26,183 bases of DNA, from positions 1 through 26,183 of IMG/VR virus record IMGVR_UViG_3300043436_001921; one strand, given 5' to 3'. The translations under genes were made by a program, and so were the position numbers. The stretch comes from a virus. Of the stretch, positions 19,665 through 24,975 are shown in pieces. The notes under the pieces are model-generated. The model was not told the DNA's origin. It ran no database searches and was given only the letters and a program-made list of their open reading frames with translations. Within the stretch, counting starts at the first letter, position 1. Each line of letters starts with the position of its first letter.

Positions 19665-19693
19665 ATAACTCTGACACACCCGTTTGGCAAACT
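19665..19693 (+). promoter_or_regulatory. Boxed promoter module P12, leaderless type
   Basis: TGACACACCC box from 19672 and CAAACT -10 (19688-19693), six bases before the ATG at 19700. Confidence 0.75.
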
Positions 19694-19699
19694 ACACGC

Positions 19700-19777
19700 A
19701 TGACATTTATACATATCATCGGCATTATTGTATTACCTATCTACACGCTGTTTCAGTTATGGAATTGGAGACCGTAA
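19700..19777 (+). CDS. 25-aa membrane peptide, leaderless
   Basis: 25 residues, MTFIHIIGIIVLPIYTLF followed by QLWNWRP: one hydrophobic span with an aromatic interface. It is inside a longer open frame, but the boxed promoter ends six bases before this ATG, which defines the start. Length alone would not support it; the promoter does. Function unknown. Confidence 0.55.
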   Translation: MTFIHIIGIIVLPIYTLFQLWNWRP

Positions 19778-19785
19778 CTGCCGAC

Positions 19786-19833
19786 TTGACTTTGATACAC
19801 CCCTAGTGTAATATTTACTCCATACCTACTAGA
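19786..19833 (+). promoter_or_regulatory. Boxed promoter module P13 with leader motif
   Basis: TTGACT (19786-19791), TGATACACCC box from 19793, TAATAT -10 (19809-19814), leader ACCTACTAGA at 19824-19833. Confidence 0.88.
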
Positions 19834-19847
19834 CATAAGGAATTACA

Positions 19848-20321
19848 ATGCAAGTTTTACTTCGCAACCATATCTTCACCCAAGCCAACAAAAAGAAATT
19901 GTCAATACCAGCAATTCACGAACTCGCTAACAAGAAGTCGCCAGTATTTTTTATCCGTGAAGGCGGACTCGGCAAGTGCGACACTTGCGGAACCGCTAAG
20001 CACGGTTGGAACGGCATTGGCAACATCGGCGGAGTGCGCTACGCATTAGAGATGGTTGTATGCCCTACTTGTGGAGACGCACGCACCGTCTACTTGATGA
20101 ACAATGCAGGTTGCACACCTATCCGTCAAGACCAAGTAGCAAAAGGCGTGAAGCGTTATGAACGCAAGTGTGATGACTGTGGCAGGAAGTTTACGATTAC
20201 CGCACAGACTTGGGAGAAACTCTCCGAGCAAACAATGCACAAGTGCAAGAACGGCAAGACCGTAGACCTTATCGCTGATGAACACAGAAACATGAAGGGC
20301 AAGTATTACCCCAAAGCGTGA
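19848..20321 (+). CDS. Protein with two zinc ribbons
   Basis: 157 residues. Two ribbon-type metal sites can be read: C44-x2-C47 with C72-x2-C75, and C108-x2-C111 with H131 and C133. The N-terminus is a basic helix (IFTQANKKKLSIPAIHELANKK). The pattern VVCPTCGDARTVYL resembles zinc ribbons of transcription and translation factors, so nucleic acid binding is plausible; no family identified. Its stop overlaps the next promoter box (GCG-TGA-TACACCC), so the two transcription units are directly fused. AAGGAATTAC is the ribosome site. Confidence 0.82.
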   Translation: MQVLLRNHIFTQANKKKLSIPAIHELANKKSPVFFIREGGLGKCDTCGTAKHGWNGIGNIGGVRYALEMVVCPTCGDARTVYLMNNAGCTPIRQDQVAKGVKRYERKCDDCGRKFTITAQTWEKLSEQTMHKCKNGKTVDLIADEHRNMKGKYYPKA

Positions 20322-20360
20322 TACACCCTTCGTGTAAACTTATCCATAACACCTACTAGA
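20312..20360 (+). promoter_or_regulatory. Boxed promoter module P14 with leader motif
   Basis: TGATACACCC box from 20319, using the stop codon of the previous gene as its first bases. TAAACT -10 (20335-20340), leader ACCTACTAGA at 20351-20360. Confidence 0.85.
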
Positions 20361-20371
20361 AAGAAACAAAC

Positions 20372-20785
20372 ATGACCGACACACTCACACTCAAAGGAAC
20401 AATTACAAACACTTGTAGTTGCGTCTCATACAACGAAGAAACTGGCTATCTACAAGAAGCGACAGAGTGCGAAGGACTTTGTTGGGAATACTCAGTTGAG
20501 GACTTCGCTAATGTCACCGAGTCTCTCCGTGACAACAACCTTACCGACTACTGGAAGGTTGAGAATCTCCGTCTATGGAACGGCGAAGTCTCAGGACACT
20601 TTCAGGCTAAGACGGTTACAGACCTATTGCGTGGAATGACCGTCAATAGCGAGTGGACAATGCGCTACGAAGTCTTTACAGACCGCATTGAGTACTCACT
20701 GTCTCACCATGACGCACCAATGGGAAGCACAAGCGTCCTCCGTCCAGTAGACGAAGAAGAATACGAAGAAAAGTTCAGGTGGTAA
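20372..20785 (+). CDS. Hypothetical acidic protein (137 aa)
   Basis: 137 residues with Cys at 15, 17, 33 and 37 in the N-terminal part (NTCSCVSYNEETGYL, ATECEGLCWEY), probably a metal site, then a helical acidic region and a beta-rich part (WTMRYEVFTDRIEYSLSHHD), ending EEEYEEKFRW. No family recognised. Single gene behind its own boxed promoter and leader; AAAGAAAC is a weak ribosome site. The next promoter begins directly after the stop. Confidence 0.8.
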   Translation: MTDTLTLKGTITNTCSCVSYNEETGYLQEATECEGLCWEYSVEDFANVTESLRDNNLTDYWKVENLRLWNGEVSGHFQAKTVTDLLRGMTVNSEWTMRYEVFTDRIEYSLSHHDAPMGSTSVLRPVDEEEYEEKFRW

Positions 20786-20793
20786 GAGCAGGG

Positions 20794-20840
20794 GAAACCC
20801 TGCCACACCCTTTCGGTATAATTTACCCATACCTACTAGA
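20794..20840 (+). promoter_or_regulatory. Boxed promoter module P15 with leader motif
   Basis: GAAACC at the -35 position, TGCCACACCC box from 20801, TATAAT -10 (20817-20822), leader ACCTACTAGA at 20831-20840. Confidence 0.88.
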
Positions 20841-20853
20841 AAAGGAAACCACA

Positions 20854-21018
20854 ATGGCTAAGAAGCGCAGAAACATAAAGGCAGGGCATAAGCAACGCCC
20901 GCTCACACCTGAGCAGTTGCGTGAAGCAATGGAAGCAAAGTTGAGAGCGCAAACAATTCCTGACCTTCGCAAGGTCAAAGACAAAAGAGAGTGTCGTGAC
21001 TTCCGTTGGCAACGCTAA
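20854..21018 (+). CDS. Small basic protein (54 aa)
   Basis: 54 residues, very basic: MAKKRRNIKAGHKQRPLTPEQLREAM, then AKLRAQTIPDLRKVKDKRECRDFRWQR. The LTPEQLREAME helix flanked by Arg/Lys clusters suggests an RNA- or DNA-binding peptide. The start ATG at 20854 is set by AAAAGGAAACCACA; the longer open frame covers the promoter. No family recognised. It is the first gene of a three-gene unit with those at 21050 and 21256. Confidence 0.75.
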   Translation: MAKKRRNIKAGHKQRPLTPEQLREAMEAKLRAQTIPDLRKVKDKRECRDFRWQR

Positions 21019-21049
21019 CGGAATACACGCCTATCCACGAAAGGACAGC

Positions 21050-21259
21050 ATGAGGCTGACATACAACTACACAAAAGAAGATTACGCACTTCACCCTGAG
21101 GAACATACTGACAAGGTTGTTTCCGTTGTGAGGGAGATAAACGACTACATAGAAACATACGACATTACGCATTGGACATTTGATGATGTCCTCGCATTTG
21201 AGGCACTTGCGAGTGCTGACCGTGTTGGGCTGATGGAAGGCTTGACGAAAGTCGCATGA
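21050..21259 (+). CDS. Hypothetical acidic protein (69 aa)
   Basis: 69 residues from ATG 21050, with GAAAGGA six bases upstream. The sequence is acidic and aromatic: RLTYNYTKEDYALHPEEHTDK, a helix with VVREINDYIETYD, then a hydrophobic helix around VLAFEALASADRVGLMEGL. No family. Its final ATGA overlaps the next gene, so the two are translationally coupled. An upstream in-frame start at 20996 overlaps the previous gene and is not used. Confidence 0.75.
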   Translation: MRLTYNYTKEDYALHPEEHTDKVVSVVREINDYIETYDITHWTFDDVLAFEALASADRVGLMEGLTKVA

Positions 21260-21504
21260 AGGGCTTAGACAACTTTCTCACGAAGGCGTCGTTTGACTAC
21301 GACAACTTCACCCCTGTCACATCGGGGTCATTCTCTGAGTCGGTTGAGGGCAAGGACATTCCTATCCTCATTGACGAAGTGCAGTGCGCTAACTGTGAGT
21401 CTGGAATTGGTTGGTCATCGGACGGAACTTTCACAGAGTTCTGGACAAACCAAACCGAAACTCAATACCTTTGCGACGACTGTTGCGAGGATAACTGGAA
21501 ATAA
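21256..21504 (+). CDS. Zinc-ribbon protein with GLDNF start
   Basis: 82 residues. It opens MKGLDNFLTKASF, sharing GLDNF with the start of the protein at 22778. The C-terminal half has C44-x2-C47 (QCANCESG), then C73-x2-C76-C77 (LCDDCCED), a likely zinc site with an acidic surround. Overlaps the preceding gene as ATGA. No function assigned. Repeat element 5 begins nine bases after the stop, and no T-rich terminator is visible. Confidence 0.78.
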   Translation: MKGLDNFLTKASFDYDNFTPVTSGSFSESVEGKDIPILIDEVQCANCESGIGWSSDGTFTEFWTNQTETQYLCDDCCEDNWK

Positions 21505-21512
21505 CGCTCGCA

Positions 21513-21610
21513 AGCCCCGCCTCACAACCCAGTAACACGGAAACGACAGAAGCCCCGCGCTTCACTTCCGCTGCGACGGGACTGTTGTTCCAACAACGAC
21601 ACACGGGACT
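21513..21610 (+). repeat. AGCCCCG...CGGGACT element 5, nested double copy
   Basis: Left arms at 21513-21519 and 21551-21557, right arms at 21577-21583 and 21604-21610, giving one element nested in another. GTTGTTCCAACAAC lies between the two right arms. The stretch 21505-21941 contains no gene, only this element, copy 3 of the GACGGTGGCGG element and three promoter boxes. Confidence 0.75.
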
Positions 21611-21640
21611 CGTGCGGGCGCACGGGCGAGGGGGCGCAGT

Positions 21641-21672
21641 TGCGCTACTAATTAGCGACGGTGGCGGATAGC
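21641..21672 (+). repeat. GCGCTACTAAT/GACGGTGGCGG element, copy 3
   Basis: TGCGCTACTAATTA, then GACGGTGGCGGATAGCGGG. The hairpin arm is not preserved (GCGG), as in copy 2. Confidence 0.8.
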
Positions 21673-21762
21673 GGGTTGCTGAAAGCAACTTAGTGCTAAC
21701 AAAAGCAAGCACGATAGTTGCGCTCGCAATCATTTGGTGAGTTTTATTTACTCACCCGTCAG

Positions 21763-21791
21763 GAAACCCTGACACACCCCTCTGACATAAT
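21763..21791 (+). promoter_or_regulatory. Boxed promoter module P16, no leader motif
   Basis: GAAACC at -35, TGACACACCC from 21770, CATAAT -10 (21786-21791). No leader motif and no start codon follow before the next box. Confidence 0.75.
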
Positions 21792-21820
21792 GTTGGGACA
21801 CGGCGAGGTTTCAGATAAAC

Positions 21821-21849
21821 TAAACCGTGACACACCCACCTGATAAAGT
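21821..21849 (+). promoter_or_regulatory. Boxed promoter module P17, no leader motif
   Basis: TAAACC at -35, TGACACACCC from 21828, TAAAGT -10 (21844-21849). Second of three tandem boxes. Confidence 0.72.
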
Positions 21850-21879
21850 GGTGGTTATCAAGGCGAGGGCAACCCACCC

Positions 21880-21925
21880 GAAACCCTGATACACCCACCT
21901 AATAAGATGAGTGTTACCTACTAGA
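21880..21925 (+). promoter_or_regulatory. Boxed promoter module P18 with leader motif
   Basis: GAAACC at -35, TGATACACCC from 21887, TAAGAT -10 (21903-21908), leader ACCTACTAGA at 21916-21925. It serves the gene at 21942. Confidence 0.85.
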
Positions 21926-21941
21926 CAGAAAGCAGAACCAA

Positions 21942-22121
21942 ATGGAACTGGCAATCACTATCAACCTTACGAGCGCACAGGCACTCGCTCTCCACCGCAT
22001 TATGACCCCCGTAGCAATGGGCTTCATGGTCGGAGAGTTCGGTCAGACAAGCGATGACGCAATCATCGCAGAGAACCTCATCAACCGCTTGATGGGTGCG
22101 CTCAACGAAGTACAGGGCTAA
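21942..22121 (+). CDS. Small hypothetical protein (59 aa)
   Basis: 59 residues: a strand ELAITINLT, then a helix SAQALALHRIM, a hydrophobic PVAMGFMVGEF and a C-terminal helix with ENLINRLMGALNEVQG. It is amphipathic rather than clearly membrane-bound. No family recognised. Promoter P18, the leader motif and AGAAAGCAG support it. Three tandem boxed promoters precede it, so its expression may be tightly set. Confidence 0.75.
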   Translation: MELAITINLTSAQALALHRIMTPVAMGFMVGEFGQTSDDAIIAENLINRLMGALNEVQG

Positions 22122-22152
22122 TCACCCAGCAGGTCAGGGGAGTACCGAAAGG

Positions 22153-22181
22153 GAAACCCTGACACACCCCCTCGGTATAAT
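22153..22181 (+). promoter_or_regulatory. Boxed promoter module P19, no leader motif
   Basis: GAAACC at -35, TGACACACCC from 22160, TATAAT -10 (22176-22181). Followed by the next box, with no gene between. Confidence 0.78.
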
Positions 22182-22217
22182 GGGGGGGTAAGCAAATAGC
22201 ACAAGGACAAGCGCAGG

Positions 22218-22265
22218 AAAACCCTGAAACACCCTTCCGATACAATGTTCCCAACACCTACTAGA
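22218..22265 (+). promoter_or_regulatory. Boxed promoter module P20 with leader motif
   Basis: AAAACC at -35, TGAAACACCC from 22225, TACAAT -10 (22241-22246), leader ACCTACTAGA at 22256-22265. Confidence 0.85.
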
Positions 22266-22278
22266 AAGAGGAAATCAC

Positions 22279-22677
22279 ATGAACACCAAGACAGCAACAA
22301 AGGCTTACTTAGAGGCTCGCAAGGCATTGGAACTTGCTGAGGCAATCAAGAAGCAAGCAGAAGCAGAGATGAAAAAGGCTCTCGCTACCGAAGGCTTAGA
22401 CTTCGCAATCGTGGACGGTATCAAGGTCACCATAGTTCAGGGCGAGCGTCCTAACTACAACGCAGAAGCGTTGCGTGGTCTCGTCAGCGATGAAGTCTTT
22501 GAGACAGTCACCAAGGTCGCTGTGGACGGCTCAAAGGTCAAGTCGGCTATCAAAGTCGGCATGATTACTTCCGAGGTCGCAGAAGCGATTACAGAGGTCA
22601 CCTACTACGAGCAGGTGCGAGTAACCGAGTTGGCAGACGCTAAGGCAGACGCTCCAAAGGTCTCAAAGGTCGCATAA
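22279..22677 (+). CDS. Hypothetical protein with coiled-coil N-terminus
   Basis: 132 residues. Residues about 4-38 are a charged Ala/Lys/Glu helix likely to form a coiled coil (YLEARKALELAEAIKKQAEA). A compact beta segment (VDGIKVTIVQGERPNYNAEALRGLV) follows, then EVFETVTKVAVDGSKVKSAIKVGMI and a C-terminal helix with VTYYEQVRVTEL. No family name, though the helix-then-beta layout looks like a small DNA-associated phage protein. AGAGGAAATC is the ribosome site. A strong hairpin without a T-run follows at about 22691-22712. Confidence 0.8.
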   Translation: MNTKTATKAYLEARKALELAEAIKKQAEAEMKKALATEGLDFAIVDGIKVTIVQGERPNYNAEALRGLVSDEVFETVTKVAVDGSKVKSAIKVGMITSEVAEAITEVTYYEQVRVTELADAKADAPKVSKVA

Positions 22678-22716
22678 GGTCAGGGAACAGGGTGGGGGGT
22701 AAAACCCCCACTCGCC

Positions 22717-22763
22717 TTGACAATGACACACCCCTATGTTACAATAGGGTTATACCTACTAGA
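22717..22763 (+). promoter_or_regulatory. Boxed promoter module P21 with leader motif
   Basis: TTGACA (22717-22722), TGACACACCC from 22724, TACAAT -10 (22740-22745), leader ACCTACTAGA at 22754-22763. A GTGGGGG/CCCCCAC hairpin lies just upstream. Confidence 0.88.
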
Positions 22764-22777
22764 AAGAAAGAAAGATA

Positions 22778-23281
22778 ATGGGCTTAGATAACTTCCCAAA
22801 CAGATACCCCTGCAAGACACAGGGAACGGCTGTCATGGTTCAGCGAAAGAACCACGAAGGCACACTCCTCACCGAGGAGGACGGCTCACCGAGCATGGCG
22901 GTCTCTTGTGAGGCTACGCAGGCTTGCGGTGGCTGTCCCTACAAGAACGCATACGACAAGTCAGGGCTAAACAACGCTGGTGTTACTGGAATGTTTGGAA
23001 CAGACTGTTGGTACAGAGGCAAGTACGGCAACTTCCTACTGGAAGCAATCGGATACAGCGACTCATGGAGTTTCTACGGCGACAACGAGGACGGAACTAC
23101 CAAGTCAGCAGAGTCTTGTCTCACCCTTGCGCAAGTCATTGACGAAGCGATAGATGAGTGCGATGAAGATGACGGAGTATTCCGTATGGGTGGAGAGGAC
23201 ATTACTGATGACCTCAAATACGCATCGTGGTACTTGCGTTGGGCGAGCGAAGAATGTGACGGACTAGGGGCGTGGTACTAA
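22778..23281 (+). CDS. Cysteine-rich protein with GLDNF start
   Basis: 167 residues. MGLDNFPNRYPC opens the protein, then C44, C50-x2-C53 (SCEATQACGGCPYK) and C77 (TDCWYRGKYGN), five or more Cys that could hold zinc or an iron-sulfur cluster. The C-terminal half is acidic, helical and Trp/Tyr-rich (DEAIDECDEDDGVF, ASWYLRWASEEC). The first six residues are like those of the protein at 21256, so the two may share an interaction or origin. The next gene starts on the stop (TAATG). Weak ribosome site AAGAAAGAAAGATA. Confidence 0.82.
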   Translation: MGLDNFPNRYPCKTQGTAVMVQRKNHEGTLLTEEDGSPSMAVSCEATQACGGCPYKNAYDKSGLNNAGVTGMFGTDCWYRGKYGNFLLEAIGYSDSWSFYGDNEDGTTKSAESCLTLAQVIDEAIDECDEDDGVFRMGGEDITDDLKYASWYLRWASEECDGLGAWY

Positions 23282-23508
23282 TGGAAACAGAAGAACTACC
23301 AACACGAGTCAATGTCATGCGAGTCTTTACTTACGATGTAGCGCAAATCATTCAGGACTTGCGTGACGATAACCGTGACACCGAAGGCGAGATGGAAATC
23401 ACGCACGACGATGTAATGGAGCGTATTGAGCAATTAGCGGAAGCAGACTTTGCTTACTACGATGTTGGCGGTTTGATTTATCAAGACCAAGACGGCAACG
23501 ACCTATAA
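23281..23508 (+). CDS. Hypothetical acidic protein (75 aa)
   Basis: 75 residues, acidic: METEELPTRVNVMRVF, a helix with VAQIIQDLRDDNRDTEGE, then ITHDDVMERIEQLAEADF and a short strand LIYQDQDGND. The two-helix pattern with a DD pair could be a small helix-turn-helix or EF-hand-like fold, but it is not recognisable. The start ATG at 23281 overlaps the preceding stop as TAATG, so it is translationally coupled; an in-frame ATG nine bases earlier is the alternative. Confidence 0.75.
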   Translation: METEELPTRVNVMRVFTYDVAQIIQDLRDDNRDTEGEMEITHDDVMERIEQLAEADFAYYDVGGLIYQDQDGNDL

Positions 23509-23524
23509 GCACTTACAATGCTTT

Positions 23525-23544
23525 GACGGTGGCGGATAGCCACC
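23525..23544 (+). repeat. GACGGTGGCGG element, copy 4 (short)
   Basis: GACGGTGGCGGATAGCCACC without the GCGCTACTAAT half. GGTGGC and GCCACC make a perfect hairpin with loop GGATA. Confidence 0.75.
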
Positions 23545-23588
23545 AGCCAGCGTTAGAAATAACGCACAAGAACTACAACAAAGGTTCT

Positions 23589-23608
23589 CCTCACCCGCAA
23601 GGGTGGGG
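23589..23608 (+). promoter_or_regulatory. GCAA-loop hairpin before the gene at 23637
   Basis: CCTCACCC and GGGTGGGG pair around GCAA with no T-run after, so it is a leader structure or a degenerate terminator, not a clear terminator. It recalls the terminators at 15982 and 18417. Confidence 0.5.
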
Positions 23609-23636
23609 TAGAGCCACATCTACGGAAAGGACGAAG

Positions 23637-23870
23637 ATGAACACAAGAGAAAATAAAGTATGGGAAGGCGAAGGATTGCTTTGGCAAAACCTCGCTATCT
23701 ACGAGACATTGGAAGGAATGGTTGGAGTTTTATCTAACTCTAAATCATTTATGGAAGATAGAGAAATCAAGTTTCAGGAACCAATGATGTTTACAGACAT
23801 GATTGAACAAATCAAAAATGAAGATTGGTCTTACAACAACATCATTGAGGAATACGCAGAAGAGGGGTGA
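23637..23870 (+). CDS. Hypothetical protein (77 aa)
   Basis: 77 residues from ATG 23637, with GAAAGGACGAAG upstream. The sequence is helical and Glu/Met-rich (WEGEGLLWQNLAIYETLEGMVGVL, EDREIKFQEPMMFTDMIEQIKNEDW, IIEEYAEEG). No boxed promoter precedes it, so it is probably cotranscribed with the genes before it across a repeat element and hairpin. Its last bases belong to the next promoter box (GGGGTGACACACCCC). The longer frame to 23523 runs through the repeat and is not used. No family recognised. Confidence 0.72.
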   Translation: MNTRENKVWEGEGLLWQNLAIYETLEGMVGVLSNSKSFMEDREIKFQEPMMFTDMIEQIKNEDWSYNNIIEEYAEEG

Positions 23871-23907
23871 CACACCCCTCTGTCATAATGAAAGCACACC
23901 TACTAGA
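23861..23907 (+). promoter_or_regulatory. Boxed promoter module P22 with leader motif
   Basis: TGACACACCC from 23868, sharing the stop codon of the previous gene. CATAAT -10 (23884-23889), leader ACCTACTAGA at 23898-23907. The -35 position is poor. Confidence 0.85.
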
Positions 23908-23917
23908 AAGACTAGAA

Positions 23918-24058
23918 ATGAATAAACTAATCTGTGACCTTTGCGGTCAAGAAACCCACGACGACAATAGCGATGTATTTGACATGTTCTATGGCGACGG
24001 CATGACACAAGAGCGTCACTGCTTTGACTGTGACCCCGCAGATGAAGAGGTCATGTAA
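23918..24058 (+). CDS. Zinc-knuckle protein (46 aa)
   Basis: 46 residues: CDLCGQETHDD (C6, C9) and RHCFDCDPADEEVM (C37, C40), two Cys-x2-Cys pairs about 30 apart, which predicts a treble-clef-like zinc site in a very small protein. It is the first of four genes joined stop-to-start (23918, 24058, 24279, 24602). The start ATG at 23918 is set by the leader and ribosome site; the longer frame overlaps the promoter. Confidence 0.78.
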   Translation: MNKLICDLCGQETHDDNSDVFDMFYGDGMTQERHCFDCDPADEEVM

Positions 24059-24279
24059 TGGCTCGCTATGTCGTGCGCTGGGAAATGATTTATGAGGACG
24101 CAGAGAACGAGTTTGACGCAGTAGCGCAGGCATACGGACATCTCTGCGAACTCGCACAAGACCCCTCAGTTGGGGCGAACTATGTTCAGGTAATAAACCC
24201 TGACACACCTAACTGTCATACTTCTATCATGTTGGACGAGGCACTTCTCGTCCACGAACTAATGAAAGAGAACATCTAA
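24058..24279 (+). CDS. Hypothetical protein (73 aa) with internal promoter
   Basis: 73 residues: a strand ARYVVRWEMIYEDA, a helix around EFDAVAQAYGHLCELA, and later VNYVQVINPDTPNCH and a C-terminal helix DEALLVHELMKENI. It overlaps both neighbours as TAATG. A complete promoter box (TGACACACCT with CATACT) lies inside its coding sequence at 24194-24222 and ends eight bases before an in-frame ATG at 24230, so a 16-residue form or, more likely, a second transcript for the downstream genes may arise there. No family recognised. Confidence 0.76.
   Translation: MARYVVRWEMIYEDAENEFDAVAQAYGHLCELAQDPSVGANYVQVINPDTPNCHTSIMLDEALLVHELMKENI
24194..24222 (+). promoter_or_regulatory. Boxed promoter module P23, inside a coding sequence
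   Basis: TAAACC at -35, TGACACACCT from 24201, CATACT -10 (24217-24222). The only box that sits well inside a gene; it would supply transcripts for 24279 onwards. Confidence 0.68.
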
Positions 24280-24602
24280 TGCTAGACGAACTAAAAGAAC
24301 AACAAGTAGACAAGTGGCTCGCAGACTACAAACCGTTAGTAAACTACCTTAGCGAAACCTCAGGTTGGATTATCAACGAACAAGGCATCTTGTTTGAGAC
24401 ATACGGGGAGGAACTTGAATTGGTTCGTGGTATCCCTGACAACCATGTATGGACTTGGGTAGACGGAGACGAAGGCACGGCTATTGTTGCTGGAATGGCT
24501 TTCGTAAACCGCATTGGCTACTTTGTTACAGAAGTAGCATGGACAGACCCCAACACAATTGTTGAGGTGGACACATACAGCGACGACGAGGACGGCGAAT
24601 AA
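24279..24602 (+). CDS. Hypothetical acidic protein (107 aa)
   Basis: 107 residues, acidic, with a possible alpha/beta fold: LDELKEQQVDKWLADYKPLV helix, GWIINEQGILFETYGEELELV strands, then TWVDGDEGTAIVAGMAFVNRIGYFVTEVAW and an acidic tail TYSDDEDGE. No family recognised. TAATG overlaps on both sides link it tightly to 24058 and 24602. Confidence 0.77.
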   Translation: MLDELKEQQVDKWLADYKPLVNYLSETSGWIINEQGILFETYGEELELVRGIPDNHVWTWVDGDEGTAIVAGMAFVNRIGYFVTEVAWTDPNTIVEVDTYSDDEDGE

Positions 24603-24868
24603 TGAGCGAACTAAACCAACACATTCACGACATTGTGGACATTCTTGATGCGGAGTATTACTCCCTTGGGATTAGTTCAGGACACGAAGCACTAGGAAAC
24701 CTTCTTGAAGATTTCTTTGATGGACGCTTGGACGAATTCTTAGAAGAACAAGGAAGTTCTAAACACGAGTTTCACAAACTTATCTTTTATGTATTAGCAA
24801 AGAAGTTTGTTGTGGAAGGCAAGATGTGGAAATCACAGCAGGATTACTACGCTCAGAAAGGGGCGTAG
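24602..24868 (+). CDS. Hypothetical helical protein (88 aa)
   Basis: 88 residues, mainly helical: LNQHIHDIVDILDAEYYSL, EALGNLLEDFFDGRLDEFLEEQ, then KHEFHKLIFYVLAKKFVVEGKMW and QDYYAQKG. Last gene of the coupled four-gene unit. No family recognised. No T-rich terminator follows; a GGCGTAG/CTACGCC hairpin and repeat element 6 come next. Confidence 0.77.
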   Translation: MSELNQHIHDIVDILDAEYYSLGISSGHEALGNLLEDFFDGRLDEFLEEQGSSKHEFHKLIFYVLAKKFVVEGKMWKSQQDYYAQKGA

Positions 24869-24889
24869 TTCTTGCTAGTCCCGCTACGC
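24863..24889 (+). repeat. Hairpin with AGTCCCG loop after the four-gene unit
   Basis: GGCGTAG pairs with CTACGCC around about 14 bases that include AGTCCCG (24877-24883). No T-run, so this is not a standard terminator. Confidence 0.5.
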
Positions 24890-24914
24890 CTACACTGACA
24901 TCGTAAAGAGCAGA

Positions 24915-24945
24915 AGCCCCGCCTCCCCTTTTCAGGCTCGGGACT
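24915..24945 (+). repeat. AGCCCCG...CGGGACT element 6
   Basis: AGCCCCG (24915-24921) and CGGGACT (24939-24945) enclose GCCT/AGGC. Same C-A mismatch. The right arm is followed by GCTG, as in elements 3 and 5. Confidence 0.8.
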
Positions 24946-24975
24946 GCTGCCTTTGCGAAGCGGATTGTTAGTGTT

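Noticed and set aside
21431-21733. 100-aa minus-strand frame across the nested repeat
   Set aside because: It runs through the repeat element and the end of a supported gene and shows no start signals.
16024-24945. Inverted repeats as integron attC sites or as insertion-sequence ends
   Set aside because: No attC core site (GTTRRRY / RYYYAAC), no integrase or transposase in the window, and no target-site duplications seen; the CGGGACT arm is also common outside the elements.
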